Assembly (NCBI GenBank): GCA_030248215.1
Contig: JASANG010001502.1
Location: 345,638 to 409,637 of the forward strand
DNA: 64,000 nucleotides
Direction of reading: 5' to 3'
Origin: Enoplolaimus lenunculus
Taxonomy: Eukaryota > Nematoda > Enoplea > Enoplida > Thoracostomopsidae
Both the position numbers and the translations under genes were made by a program. The notes under the pieces are model-generated. The model did not search any database and had not been told where the DNA came from. It saw nothing but the letters and a program-made list of their open reading frames with translations. Shown here piece by piece: positions 1 to 11,888 of the stretch. How positions within the stretch are numbered: the stretch's first letter is position 1; every line of letters begins with the position of its first letter.

Positions 1-911
1 TCCCTATATTGCTACAGGACTAGGATCGTATATTGTACAGGTTAGTGGTTTTTTATCTGGCAAAATGTTCAGAAAGTACCTTAATATTACTGAACGTGGG
101 GTGTTATTTAATGTCGTGTCCCGTGATGTACTCAAATTTTGCGTTATGAAATTTATAAGTAATTTTCAGCTGTACCCATTTATTTGGTCCGTATACAGCA
201 AATTATTTACAACCGACTACGTTTTTACGTTTTAGCAGTCATTAGAAAACGAATATCGGGAGAAAACACAACAAGGAGAATCGCTAAACGAAACAGACGC
301 AGTTTCTATTCTAGAAAAAGGCATTGAAGTTTTATACTACCTGGATACCTCTGCCTTTAATAAGGTAACGAAAGTGAAGTTCACTGAATTTATGACATAA
401 AATGTAATTAGCTGAACGAAATAGGCAAGAATTGTTTCACAAATTGAATCTTGATGGTTTGGCTTTATACTATTATAGTTAGCGCATTTTATTAGTTTAG
501 TGTAGTATATATAAAGTTACTGTGTTGGTGTTGTTGTACTTGTTTGTGAAAATAGTCGGGTTTTCCAGAGTTTTGTTACAGTCGCCGACAGACTTTAGTG
601 AAATCGCAGTTGCTTCTAAACCGCGGCATCGCCTGTGATTGCTATTGTAAATTTTCACTCGATACGCAATAGCAATAGTGTCGCAAAACGCGAGTCGAAC
701 AAAGAAAATTCAGCCGCGATTATAAAACTGCGACCGCAGGCGCAACGGCAATTACTGCGCATGTGAATCTGTCCGTTACTGTATAAAACAATGCATTGAT
801 GAAATATTATTATTGTAGTTTGAAATTGCTATTGTTACCAACGCCGGCACAAAATTTCTTCCGGTAAAGACGTTGTATGGAAATTGGGATCACGCTGGGC
901 GCAACATGTAA
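1..911 (+). CDS. PSMB4: Proteasome subunit beta type-4, 3' part (three exons)
   Basis: This is the C-terminal part of the beta-4 (beta7) subunit, a non-catalytic structural subunit of the 20S proteasome beta ring. Exons are 1-40 (cut by the window edge), 236-364 and 819-911, all joined in phase 0, with GTTAGT and GTAACG donors and TTTTAG and TTGTAG acceptors. The first exon reads PYIATGLGSYIVQ, matching the conserved ATG-G-AY-AQ segment. The second is an acidic helix ending GIEVLYYLDTSAFNK, like the LYYRDARSYNR of vertebrate PSMB4. The third begins FEIAIVTNAG and ends near NWDHAG before TAA at 909-911, as in the family (TVTEKG to NWDIAH). About 86 residues are visible; the N-terminal two thirds lies outside. 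The extreme C-terminus is shorter than in human. The family assignment is firm; the gene is transcribed toward the minus-strand gene at 5974. Confidence 0.9.
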
Positions 912-2040
912 GTTGCTGAATGCTGTCGTGCGCTTTTGTTATGCATGGTTGATATTCAGTTTTCGAATCTAAGAAAATTTTTCTCCGCCAGGCCAGTGTG
1001 CGTCATGAACTGGCTTGTCAGTGCATTTCAAGCTAGGATTAGCTTATGATCCGACGAGTGTCGATCCAGTTTTTGTTCAAGTATTTCAATAACGGTTGTG
1101 ACAGACATGTTAACACCGTAACACCTTAGCATTGTATTTTGACTGTATAATTTTGTTTCAGTGGGTACGAATGATTGCTGCGTAGTGGGAATGTCAAATT
1201 CAGAACAATGAGCTGAATTATTGAAGTGAAATATTTGGTACCAAGCTATAAATCAATACTTATCAATTGGCCCATATTAATTATTATAACGACCTACTAA
1301 CCGAGTCTAAGCCTAAATATAAACATTATCCTAAACCTCCTAGTCTCTAAGCCGCCGGCCTCCCAGTCTTCCAATTGGCATACCCCTATAATTAACATGA
1401 GTCGATTTATTGAATGTACTGATTTGCCGCAATGCTAGCAATGATTTTTTACAAGAGAACAAAATGTAAAACGCGAAAGTGGCAATGGTTTTGAAGTTTA
1501 AACGTTTTTCACAAGCATACGTTCCGTTTTTTCCATGCAGAAACTGGTAAGGTATTTTCCAAAAGCACCAAAAACTACAGTTTGTTCTTCGTTGTACAGA
1601 TTAACATTTTAAGGGGTTTGCTAAAGTGTCTCTTCTAATTGATTGTGCTATCATAGCAAGTTTTCGATTCTGAACGAAAGTCTATTCGCAAACATTGCCG
1701 TATGTTGTATTTTTAATTAAACTGTGTTTGTTACGTTACTTGTGCGCTTCGGGTCAAACCTTAATAGTGGTAAACAAGCAAATTTCACAGGCCGTACTGA
1801 ACCGATTTTGATAAACTTTTTTTGTTTGAAAGCCAATTATCGCGGGGTGTTAACCTCGCATTGGGGTTTGAAAATTTTAAGACATTTCTTAGCTACAGGC
1901 TAATTTGCATAATTAATTAAGCCTAAATTAGGACTTTCCACAATATTTCACTAATTATTACAGTTAGAAGCAATGTAATTTTAGCATTAAAGGGTTTTGG
2001 GTGCGAAGAATCTGCGTAGACTGTTTACATACCTCCAAAA
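912..2040. other. Intergenic, no gene recognised
   Basis: No conserved coding pattern or splice-consistent exon was found here downstream of the proteasome gene. The stretch is AT-rich and holds many short stop-interrupted frames. Part of the 3' untranslated region of PSMB4 must lie at its left end, but no clear AATAAA signal marks it. Confidence 0.4.
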
Positions 2041-2760
2041 TCAATAATTGAGCAGTTAGCTAATAGATAATTTGCATATTAGCATAGTTTATAAGCCTAA
2101 ATTACGACTTTTTACAATATTTCACTAATTATTAAGGTTAAAAGCAATATAATTTCAGCCCTAAAGGATTTTTAGGTGCGAAGAATTTAAATAAATAGTT
2201 TACAAACATCCAAAACCGATAATTTAATAGTTAGCTAATAGCTAATTTGAATATTAGCTTAATTGACAAGACAAAACTAGGACTTTTTAAATTATTTCAA
2301 TAATTATTAGGGTTTATTGAAGGTTTTTGGGTGCGAGGAATCTGAATAAAATGTTTACAAACCTCCAAAGCCGATAATTGAATAGTTAGCTAATAGCTAA
2401 TTTGCATATTAGCTTAATTGACAAGACAAAATTAGGACTTTAAATTATTTCAATAATTATTAAGGTTAAAAGCAATATAATTTCAGCACTAAAGGGTTTT
2501 TAGGTGCGAGGAATTTGAATAAATTGTTTACAAACCGCCAAAACCGATAATTGAATAGTTAGCTAATAGCTAATTTGCATGTTTGTTTAATTGACGAGAC
2601 AAAATTAGGACTTTTTGAATTATTCCAATAATTATTAGGGTGGCTGAAAGGTTTTTGCGTGCGAGGAATCTGAGGAAATTGCTTACAAACCTCCAAAACC
2701 GATAAATGAATAGTTAGCTAATAACTAATTTGCGTATTACCTTAATTGCTTACGTGTGTT
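2041..2760. repeat. Tandem repeat array with alternating unit length
   Basis: A block containing GTTAGCTAATAG recurs at about 2054, 2230, 2385, 2558 and 2712, giving spacings near 176, 155, 173 and 154 bp. Long units carry a segment with AAAAGCAATATAATTTCAG; short units replace it with a shorter TTTATTGAAGG-like segment. The array therefore behaves as a roughly 330 bp dimer. A less regular related stretch precedes it from about 1895. Confidence 0.75.
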
Positions 2761-3989
2761 CGAGCTTCGCTCAATAAATGTAATCCCACTACGACTGGTT
2801 TTATTGTGGCTGATGCATAATTTAAACACTGCAGGATACACCCGAAGCATTTAAGATTTTGGATGAATTTAGTTATTTTTATTTCATCAAACAATGGCAA
2901 CAGTTTTGCAAAGAAACGTTGAGCAGTTCCTAATTACGTAATTTGGGCTAAATTTCAGCATAAAAGTGTTAACGAAGTTTGCAAAATTTCTTAGCGGAAA
3001 CGAATATCCGGTCACTCACTGCAAACTGTTATATTAATATATATGTGCGAATTTTGAGATATTTCGATCCTAAAATCAGAATATTTGAAGAAATACCCAG
3101 CTAAGCAAACACTACCGAAAAATTTTATAGTACTATAATTGAAAACTAGGAGGAACTCCCGAGCCTTGAGGCTTAAGTGTGACCCGGTACAACACGGGTC
3201 TTTTCGGTTATCCCCCAACACCGCGTTTGCAGAAAAGTGGTCGGATTATGAAAATTTTATGTCTATTTGAGCTTATCATAATTTGCCCTGATCATTTCAC
3301 ACCCAAATTTGAATGTTTGGAAAATTCTATTTTTAAGGTCCCAAGGCACCACCCCCCTTCGGACCCAAAAAAATTTATCAAAAAGTTTGACAACTTATAT
3401 ATCAGTCAATGCATCTTGCACAACTGTGTGCAATGGTGTTTAAAATTTTTGTAATCAGACGATCGGTTAACGAGTTATTGTCAAATAACTAATTTGGGGC
3501 GCTAACCTCGCAGTAAAATTTTTAAATTTGATTTGTTTTACAGGATTTCACAGAGCAAATGAGTTTAGTATCTGGAAATTTTTAATTTCGTCATATATTA
3601 CGCAATGGTGAGTTTATTTACAGATTATCGCACTAAATTGCAATAGCACGCGTTTAGGACACAGAAAAAATTTTAAAAGCGAAAAATACAATAATAAAAT
3701 AATATATGCAGTAAATATATATCTATTGGCTCATTACAACTGAACCTATAGGCAGCCCGTAATGTACGCGTGCTGAAATTGCTAATATTAGCATAAGGAC
3801 AATAGTACTGAAGTTTTGTTTCATCTTATGCGACAATGCACCGCCGCGGAACCAGCGTGGTCTTGGGCAGCAATCCATACCGCAACATACTTCGTATCTT
3901 TTGTCACAACTGAAACATTAACGTAAAAACATATACAAATTTATGGTTGTTTGTTCTGTTTGCTCGTATGCATATCAGCGCAGTATGGT

Positions 3990-4320
3990 GGGAACAGAAA
4001 TATTTGAACGGGGTGGCTGCCCGAGACATAATAATGAAAAAAATTCGCTGCCAAAAATAGAACGAGAAGCGAGATGACGTTTTAGTGCTAAACATAAAAT
4101 ACAAAATCGTGGTTTTGATCGCTGTTGAAGTTCCTCGGCCAAAGTGGCTGCTTAGGTAGCGCAGAAGCGGATCCAGAAATATTTCAAAAGGGAGGTTATA
4201 CGTGATATAGTGAATAACTTCGCGAAGAAAACAATCGATAAGCCAGAGGCTGTTTTAGTGTTAAATCATAAGGACAAAATCTTGCATTTGGTTCCTGTTG
4301 GGGGCTGGGACGGGGTTGTT
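3990..4320. repeat. Pair of diverged direct repeats
   Basis: Two neighbouring blocks (about 3990-4130 and 4165-4320) share the order AGAAATATTT, a short gap, then GTTTTAGTG-TAAA-CATAA and AAAATC-TG. They look like an old tandem duplication of a non-coding element. No function can be assigned. Confidence 0.4.
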
Positions 4321-4427
4321 CGTCAAATACACTGTACCAGCGTAAAAGACAGTTCTGTTTAATTATTGTTTTATATAGTATTCCGTAGGTCGCAAATTAA
4401 GCACCTATCACCACGATAGTCATTTCA

Positions 4428-4472
4428 TAAATATATATTAATAAATATATATATAAATATATATATATACAA
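4428..4472. repeat. (AT)n-rich microsatellite
   Basis: A run of ATATAT and AATATAT units of low complexity. Confidence 0.7.
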
Positions 4473-4622
4473 AATGCTTGGGCTTAATTAAACAATTTGA
4501 ATTGATTTGAACAGCGGAATTTTGCATTTTCTGTCAATTTGCTATTTTATTTGAATGCGTAAACTTTATTCTACTGGTGAGAGTGTACTTATAAAATTAC
4601 GCAGTGCGAAGATATATGCTGC

Positions 4623-4974
4623 AGGGTGCAACCGAATGGGAAAAATACCCGAGCCAGAGGTCAGAGAAACTTGCCGAAGCCGGAGGTGAGGCAAAATTAG
4701 CTAGAAAAAATGATGATTAATTAGTTAATTTTATCCAATATCAGCAATATGTTGCCAAGTTGTTTGATTTTACGCTTTTTTCTGCGAAATTTCAGAAATT
4801 CTTTCCTGAAAACTGTGACAAAAGTGAAACGAAAGCGGTAAACAGATTAATCGTATGAAATTACGCAAAATTTCGCTACCGAAATTGCCGGAACTTCCGG
4901 CAAATATTATACCGGAGCCGGAGGCCAATTTTCTACCGGAGGCCGAACCAGAGGCAGATCTCTGGTTGTACCCT
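4623..4974. mobile_element. Inverted-repeat element, family E (copy 1)
   Basis: The left end is AGGGTGCAACCG and the right end CTGGTTGTACCCT, in inverted orientation. The interior is built of CCGGAGCCGGAGG-type words, with an AT-rich centre containing the words TTTTCTGCGAAATTTCAG. There is no transposase frame, so it is a non-autonomous element (MITE-like). Confidence 0.75.
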
Positions 4975-5146
4975 GAATGCTGTATCACACGTAATCTAAC
5001 AACAGACGATGAAACACCACGGATGTTAGCAAAGTTTCTAAACTTATCAGTAATATACAGAGAAGTGGGGTCTATAAAACAGTAGACAATTTACGACTGA
5101 CTATTTTCGTAATCAATGCCGTTACCCAGCTTTTGTAAACATCTAA

Positions 5147-5345
5147 GCCCGTATTCTCAAATGTGTGTAGCACCTATTACCTACCAATTGGCGATAGATC
5201 CTGTAACTTTAAAACCGGTACATGGTGAGGTTTGAAATTCAGCATATTGTTCGAGCTTGATTTGCCCTACTTGGGTACAAATTTTGAGAGTTGCAAGTGT
5301 TAGTCAGTTTGAAAACCTATCGCTAACCGATGATTGGTATCAAGC
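5147..5345. mobile_element. Inverted-repeat element, family M (copy 1)
   Basis: It begins CCCGTATTCTCAAATGTGTG and continues AGCACCTATTA, matching the intact copy at 32996-33222 over most of its length. The right terminal repeat is eroded. Confidence 0.6.
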
Positions 5346-5469
5346 AACTGATAACATAACAACGTCATTGTTCTTTCCTCAAATTGCGTATATTTTGTAG
5401 ATATTTTCCATAAAATGCGATTGCAATTAAAATATTAAAATAGCTGTTGTCAGTGTAAAATGTGATGAA

Positions 5470-5930
5470 CTACTTTATTGACCCGAATAAGAGGGAGGGG
5501 GTAATAAAAGGGGACGGTCCCCATTTTGAGTCCCAAGCAATAGGAGTCCGTATTCCTAATAAGAGTGCGTAAGTGGATGGAGTCCAAAACCCTAATCAGA
5601 GTCCATAAATGTCAATTATCTGTAATTGTAGCGCATAAATGACTCCAGGACCAAATAATTTGAGTTTAAAACTTTAACGCTTACTTAAATTTTGAAAGTA
5701 TATTCCTAATTATAACCTTGCATCATCGCTCAAGCTTTTAATGCAAGGTAAAAACCGTTTAATTGAACGCATAGTTGCAATGCCGGATATATATCAGTAA
5801 GGAAGGGTGGTGCAGGACTGGTTCAAAATAAATAACAGTCCGTAACCGAATAACAAGGGGGGTTCCCTCTGGAGAGGCCAAATAAATATCAGTCCCTCCC
5901 TCTTATTCAGGTCACTACAGTATAACGCTG
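5470..5930. mobile_element. MITE, family C (copy 1)
   Basis: The left end has GACCCGAATAAGAGGG and the right end CTTATTCAGGTCACTACAG, as inverted termini. The interior shows the family words CTTTAAAGCG-like, TGACTCCAGGACCAAAT and GTCCGTAACCGAATAACA. It lies 44 bp from the stop codon of the minus-strand gene ending at 5974. Confidence 0.8.
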
Positions 5931-5973
5931 TTTTAAGTAAATTATTTGTTCATATTTTTGCAAGGTTTTCAAA

Positions 5974-8900
5974 TTACAATGTGAAAGAATAACGTGGCTC
6001 ATACTTAAATATCATCGTTTGAACTGGCCGACCGTCCGCGAATTCAAATCCAACATCAAAATTGTTATCTCGAGGTATGTGATATGTGCACTGCATAACG
6101 TTGAAAGGATCAGCACGAACTCCGTCCACATAATATCGATCCTAAAACATATTGAATAAAAATTGGTTTATAAGGATTTTTTTAGCAATGCATAAGTACG
6201 ACAAATACTAATGCGACTAAGCCTGTAGCAGGGGACCATGAGCGGCAACCCTCAAAAACAAAATTTTCCCCACCATCTTTTGAAAAGGTTCAGGCTTGCA
6301 TGTAGGGCATCTGACAAATCACACATTCCTCTCCTAAAAATTTTAGCCCCGCTTGGTAAGGTGACCTGGCTACAGGCATGAACGCGATGTAAAAAAATAA
6401 ACGCTGTATCCCTGTTCAAAATGTTTAAATACGCTATGCGTTTCAATTCAAAATTGGCTCCCCTAGAAAATTTTCAACCTTGCTTGTGAGTCATATTGAA
6501 AACTTTTGTATGCTTCTCCGGAAAATTTTTTATCCCTGCAGCAAGGTGAGCTGACTACGGGCCTGTGCTGCTATCTAACAAAGCAGCGTATAAAATTTAT
6601 GTACCTACTCCAATATCAGTTGCTTTCTTACACAACCAATTCCAGCATAAACGCAGGCAGGTAGAGCGAGAAACTCGACAAATTTCAATATTTGAATTGA
6701 ATCGTTTGGCACTAAAATTTTGGCCAATGTTTACGCCTAAGCCTATTAAGCCTAAGCCTATGCAAAAAAATGTATTCTTGATGTAAACTTACTGTTTTAT
6801 AGACCCACCATAAAACTAGACGCCGCCTAAAGTAGCATGGGCCAAAATTTTGGTACAAAAGAGTGCAACATCTCTTCCTTATCTGGGTTCCTTGCGTATA
6901 ATTTTTATATGAGTAAAATTGGGAAATTTGCTGCAGCCGTTTGTTTAATTATTTCACCACTGAGAGCCACTTGCCAAACTCAGAACCTAATATTCAGTCC
7001 AGCACCAGCACAAATGAATCTTAGACGCAGTTTGAATAATCCTTCAAATAAGTTTAGCAAGTAATTTTGCTGTACTCACCCAATCATTGTTGTAATGGTT
7101 CATCCCGTACCAGTACGTTCGACCATGAGCGCGATGCTTCCGTCCAGTTAATTTATGTATGATTTTTTTGCCAACTTTACGCCCAGCGCTTGACGTTGCA
7201 AACTTTTTTAGCATCGATAATGCTTTTGATTTCGAACCCCTGTGGCTAAATTTTAATTGTGAAAACCAAATTAAACATCACATATGCTATCCAGTGCCGG
7301 AGCAGAAGGGGCGGGGGCTATTCCCAAATTCCAGGGTGATGCCCCCCAAACTCGCGAGCGAAGCGAACGAGAAGGCATAGACGCTTTTTAAAACCTAAGT
7401 GGTTTTTGTTTCAACCGGTTAGGGTAGGGGCCCTTTAGGCGTGCCCCCTACCAAATGGGGGTATGGGGGTGGCTGCTCCGGCCCTGATGCTATCGGACTG
7501 GCGCAATTAAATACGCTTATCCTTACAGCAATGTAAAGAACAGTTGCGTAAATGCTACATATACATTTGGTTTCGTTGCGACAAAGTCAACGTGAAAATA
7601 CATGAAGCACACAAAAATCATTTAATTTTATACCATTTTTGGCCAAGTTGAACTCAAAAAATATGAGAAACTAAATATCAAATTATGATTGACAATAATA
7701 CGAGCTTCTGTTCAATTGTTGCTTCTTCCAGCGCCACATTGCAACAACCGTTTGAGAACCTGAGCATGAGTATTGTGTTGACAGAACAGTGTAAATTTCA
7801 ATGAGTTGATTAACCAACCCAGACGGAAAGTTTGTTATTTTTTAATTAATAACAGTAAACGTTAACTCGCACTGAGCTTATAGTTGTTTCTTACCCAGAG
7901 TTGAGTTGATTCCATTGGAGTAGATTGATGAACTCAGAACAAGTTGCATCAACTCAGAATTATGAGTTCTGATAGTCCTAACTCAGACGGAGTGATTTAA
8001 CCCGTTCTGCGTTAAAATAAAATCACTAAAATTTGCAGCGAAGCAAAACAACACTTTCCGATGAGTTGATTAATCAAATCGACAGAGAAAGAATTGGATG
8101 TTATTGCCAACTTCTAAATTAAAAATCAGTGAATATTAACTGTCACTGAGCTGATTTAATTCTGCGTTAGCTAATTTATGAGCTCATAGTGACGCCAATC
8201 ATTTTAGAATTCTGAGTTCTGAAAGACCTAGTTCAGTGCTCAGACCTCTGAGTGGATTCAACTCATTCTGAGTTAAAATCAATTTACTGAAATTAATAGT
8301 GAACAAAATACCTTGACGAATAATCGTTGGTACCACTTCCAGGATATCTTGTCCCGCCCGTATTTGTGCCCGAGTATCTGTTATTCCACGACGAACTTGT
8401 CCCTCCAGTATGCGTGCCACTAGTGCTAGTCGACTTTCCTTTTCCTCGTATTTTGTCCCATATTTTCCGAGCCGTACTTCGGTGTCCAGTACCTGAAGAA
8501 CCTATAACAGTAAAATGTCAATGATTATTTATTACACAATCGGTCACAGGACGAATAGAACCACTTCCCGTACGGACGTTTTCAACTTTATCTGGAGAAT
8601 CAACTTGAAGATATAAATTTGTCATCAGTTTTTAAGGTATTTTATGTCATGACATTACTCGATTGTCTACAGTGTGACACGGGAGCTCGAGAGGGTTCTC
8701 ACGTCTTGCGAATGTTTTTGCTGAGCATACGGGTCACTGCATACCCATCAGTATATGTGCCACAAAAGCTTATCGAATTTCTCTTGCCCCAAATCTTGTG
8801 ATGACCATATAACATTAACTGCTTGTCGTTGAGTCGCCGCAAGGATGGTTAAAATCTCTTACGATTGACAGACAAAGATGCAAAATGCCTTACAAGAAAG

Positions 8901-10928
8901 GCTGGAAGTTTTCTTAAAGGGGGAAGGTGCAAAATTTGTCCAAGAGATCTAAACCATCCTGCACCCCCCTTTGGCTACGAACTGAGCATACTTAATACGA
9001 TTCAAAAGCTTACGCTTACCTGACCCTGTTCGCGAATTTGACGGCTTTGAATATCTTCCTGACGAGCTAGGACCACCACGAGTACGCGACGACAAACTCG
9101 AAGAGCCTCCGGTGCGTGAGCGTGACGAGCTTGGGCGCCATCCGGACGACGACGAACCCCGTGATCTTGAAGATGAACTACGAGACGACGATGACCGCGA
9201 GGACGACCGCGATGGTGACGATCTGCTGCTGCTTGAACCGCTACAAAAAGGTTTTCAAAAATGCTGTAAACAGCGGCGCATACACGGGAGGCCAAGCCCG
9301 ATCATCACCCCTTAACAGCGATCAAAGCCAAAACCTATGATTAAAATGTAGTAAAAATGCGTTGGCTTAAAAAATTCATTGAGGGCTTTGTGTTGATTTT
9401 CGTTCATTTTATGTGAACAGTTAGAGATTTATATTACACTGAAAGTAAAGCATACACTGCAAAAAAATGGTGACTCAAATTGACTCTCTTCGAAATAGGT
9501 TTTTCCTGACTAAACAAACTGAGTCAAAGTTTGACTCCGTCATAGTCAAATTCGACTCAATTTTACTCTGGCGGAGTCGAATTTAAACTCAGTTTGTGTA
9601 GTCAGAAAAAGTCTATTTCGGAGAGAGTCAATTTGACACACCATTTCTTGCAGTGTACACTCTGAGCTTGACAACGAGGAATTGGTTACAGAAGGAGCAA
9701 CAAAATTCGGCAAGCACTCAAATCTTTAAATGTGCGCAAATTTCGGGATGGTTAAGACTTTGTGATGACACCCCGCCACCAGTTTTTCGCTTCGTTTTTG
9801 TGACCGAGGGTGTTAAATTTTATTTTTTTTCTAATACTTTTCTTCATATTTAACTGGCAAATATGTCCAAGTGTCCAACATTATTTTGTTCCCTCAGCAT
9901 GTTGAGCTGGCAACGGGTCATATGCATTAAGAGAACTGATCTTGGGGACCTAGGACCAGGATCCCACCACCGTAACACGCGATATTAGCATTTTGCACCG
10001 TGATTATGCTATTAAAGTGCATCTAGGTTCGCTTCGCTCGCAAATTTTCATTCCTGCACTATTTTACCTCACGCATTTGTGCAATGATTTTGAAGCATCC
10101 GCTTACACTTTAGATGTCGAAACATCTCGAGTGCTACACTTACTCGCAAAAGCTTTTTTTCCTGACATTATACCTACCATGTCGAAACGGCCGTTGAGGT
10201 TACGTAAAAGTTTTTCAGTCCTATATATGTAAAACGTGGATCGTTTAGAGCAATTTTGTAAAATTTTAAGATGGTTTCACCCATTTAGTCCAATCACTAA
10301 CCAGTACCGCTGAATTGTCATTTTCAGAGGGCGTCGTCAGTAGAGGGGAGTCAGTCGACCTCGTATCCCCCACGGAGAAATCCTGGATCCACCACTGCCG
10401 ATCACAGTTCTGATATTATGTTTGGGCCCATGTATAGAACAGGGCCAGGAACAGTAGTATAAGCATATTCCTAAGCCTAAGCCTATGTCTAAGCGTATGG
10501 ATGAGCCTACTTCTAAGCCTAGGCGTAAGCCTAAGGCTAAGTAAAAAAATTAGTCTAAAGCTTAAACTGACTCTATTATAGCTCCTCCGGAAAACGATCC
10601 GGCCCTGGTCTATACATGGACCTTCACTTAGAAGTTGGGCAAGGTCCAATATTTCATTGTAGTGTTATGTAAATATGAAGCTTTTTCGGCTTCAACGTCC
10701 ATGATACTCAAGCTTTTTTGGCTTCAGTGGTCATGACACTACCCCGTCAAAAGTCACCTGGTATACGCATGTTATTGTGGAAGTTGCATTAAACAGATTC
10801 AATAAAACGTACCGTGATGAATGTGATCCTTTAGGCGCAGGAGCTGCTTCCGCTACTTCTCCCAAAATAACAAAACATGAAGTCGCCGCAAGTGTTATTA
10901 GTGATAGTTGTATTAGATTACATTTCAT
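5974..10928 (-). CDS. Secreted Ser/Arg/Gly-rich protein of unknown family (five exons)
   Basis: This is a complete 286-residue model on the minus strand. Exons in order are 10928-10813, 9240-9020, 8501-8312, 7245-7080 and 6141-5974, with phases 2, 1, 2 and 0 agreeing at every junction and GT-AG borders throughout. The start MKCNLIQLSLITLAATSC opens a signal peptide (cleavage probably after EVAEA). Residues about 39-112 are almost all Ser, Arg and Gly; 113-175 are Gly/Ser/Thr-rich; 176-231 are basic (KVGKKIIHKLTGRKHRAHG) and lead into an aromatic segment, YWYGMNHYNNDW. The last exon gives DRYYVDGVRADPF, a single Cys in CTYHIP and FADGRPVQTMIFKY. The C-terminus faintly resembles nematode CX-module domains but lacks their Cys pairs. 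I do not recognise the family. A TTTAG directly before the ATG could be a trans-splice acceptor. A secreted matrix or silk-like role is a guess. Confidence 0.72.
6447..6563. mobile_element. Family G element, partial copy in intron 4
   Basis: It shows the G words CTAGAAAATTTTCAACCTTG, GTGAGTCA and AGCAAGGTGAGCTGACTACGG seen in the fuller copy at 17870-18026. A second G fragment lies around 6340-6385. Both are inside the last intron of the secreted-protein gene. Confidence 0.55.
6718..6843. mobile_element. Family B MITE, partial copy
   Basis: It has a tract of GCCTAA hexamers followed by TAGACCCACC and AAAGTAGCATGGGCC, the right end of family B (intact copy 13339-13537). It lies in intron 4 of the secreted-protein gene. 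Confidence 0.6.
7275..7486. mobile_element. Inverted-repeat element, family K (copy 1)
   Basis: GTGCCGGAGCAGAAGG at the left mirrors GTGGCTGCTCCGGCCCT at the right. Close to the right end is the G-rich word AAATGGGGGTATGGGGGTGG. A second copy lies at 56428-56603. This copy sits just upstream of the fourth exon of the secreted-protein gene. Confidence 0.6.
7787..8038. mobile_element. MITE, family F (copy 1)
   Basis: The left end is CAGTGTAAATTTCAATGAG and the right end reads ATCACTAAAATTTGC, an eroded inverse. The interior is full of GAGTTGATT and AACTCAG words. A related second copy follows directly. Confidence 0.6.
8053..8301. mobile_element. MITE, family F (copy 2)
   Basis: It carries GATGAGTTGATTAATCAA at the left and GAGTTAAAATCAATTTACTG at the right. 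Its right edge lies about ten bases from the 5' splice site of the exon ending at 8312, so the element reaches almost to the donor of intron 3. Confidence 0.6.
9455..9655. mobile_element. Palindromic MITE, family D (copy 1)
   Basis: CACTGCAAAAAAATGG at the left and CCATTTCTTGCAGTG at the right are inverted termini. The arms pair through GAGTCAAATT and AATTTGACTC words, making nearly the whole 200 bp a hairpin. It lies in intron 1 of the secreted-protein gene and encodes nothing. Confidence 0.85.
10425..10622. mobile_element. MITE, family A with hexamer core (copy 1)
   Basis: The termini GGCCCATGTATAGAACAGGG and CCCTGGTCTATACATGGACC are inverted. Inside are a GCCTAA hexamer tract and the conserved words AAGCTTAAACTGACTCTATT and CTCCGGAAAACGATCC. 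It lies in intron 1 of the secreted-protein gene. Confidence 0.85.
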
Positions 10929-11079
10929 GCTAAATACAACATTCACTCATGTACCGACGTCAGCCACACACTTTTCTTTATATTTTTATCCAAACATTTT
11001 TAAAATTGTCAAGTTGTAAACACGAGGAACGCGCTTCGAAATTTTTGGAACATAAATGTTACATTGTAATATTCTGGCT

Positions 11080-11272
11080 ACGCCATTTTAAGGCCGTCCC
11101 GGTTTCTGGTGGGCCTGTAAAAGAGTAGGTTTACATTCTAGCCTATATTTTTCTGCTTTGGCTTAGGCGTAGGCTTGTGAATACGTTTTCGCAGCGCTTA
11201 AGCTTAGGTTTAGGCTTAGGAATACGCTTTATCTTCTATTATGGCCTTTAAAAGTAACATAGACCCACCTGT
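11080..11272. mobile_element. MITE, family B (copy 2)
   Basis: GGTTTCTGGTGGGCCTGTAA near the left and TTTAAAAGTAACATAGACCC at the right match family B termini. A degenerate TTAGGC core lies between. Confidence 0.65.
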
Positions 11273-11888
11273 TTATCATATTTGAAACAGATGCGTGCTC
11301 CCGACCATGTTTTTGACAGCATATTGTTGTCTAAATGCACGTACAATGCAATTACTCGAAAAAACTTATCTGTGCGAAAATAACGGGATTTTCCGCCGTT
11401 TGAGAGACACAAAGTATAAGCCGTTTGCGTTCATATTTTAACAAATAATTCTTTAAAATGCACTTTGTATAAACTTCACGTCATGTAAACATTATTTATA
11501 ACGCAGTATATATTGAAAATATAACATCTTTAGACCGCACGATTTCGATTATACTTGGTAAAAAAGCGTTTGCTTAAATTTTTGCCTCAAAATGTCACCG
11601 AGGAAGCGAAAACTTTCATAATGCCCAACCCGAGAGTCACTTAGACCGTGAGCATTGGTATTTGACCGTGTTACTTTATCTTAGGATGTCATCATGTAAA
11701 ACCATAGTAGAGTTTTGATGAGGTTGAAATGATAGATGTGATAAAACAACATTACATCTACTGAATTACTAATCATCTATTAAAAACAGCCCAAAAATAT
11801 AATTTTGGCAGTGCTTGTTGAGATATTTTTTGAGTTCTTATTTTAGCGCCCTAAAAACTGAGAAATCTTGGAGATACTTTGGTTGTAC

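Noticed and set aside
365-403. Reading the proteasome gene straight through the second exon to TGA/TAA near 400
   Set aside because: Splicing from 364 to 819 restores the conserved FEIAIVTNAG...NWDHAG C-terminus in phase, which read-through does not.
6565-7380. Three plus-strand open frames of 73 to 75 codons
   Set aside because: They lie in an intron of the minus-strand secreted-protein gene, in MITE remnants or antisense to its fourth exon; none shows coding character.
9002-9340. Open frames on both strands, including an Asp/Glu/Arg-rich plus-strand frame
   Set aside because: These are other-frame or antisense readings of the Ser/Arg-rich exon 9020-9240, whose splice phases fit the minus-strand gene.
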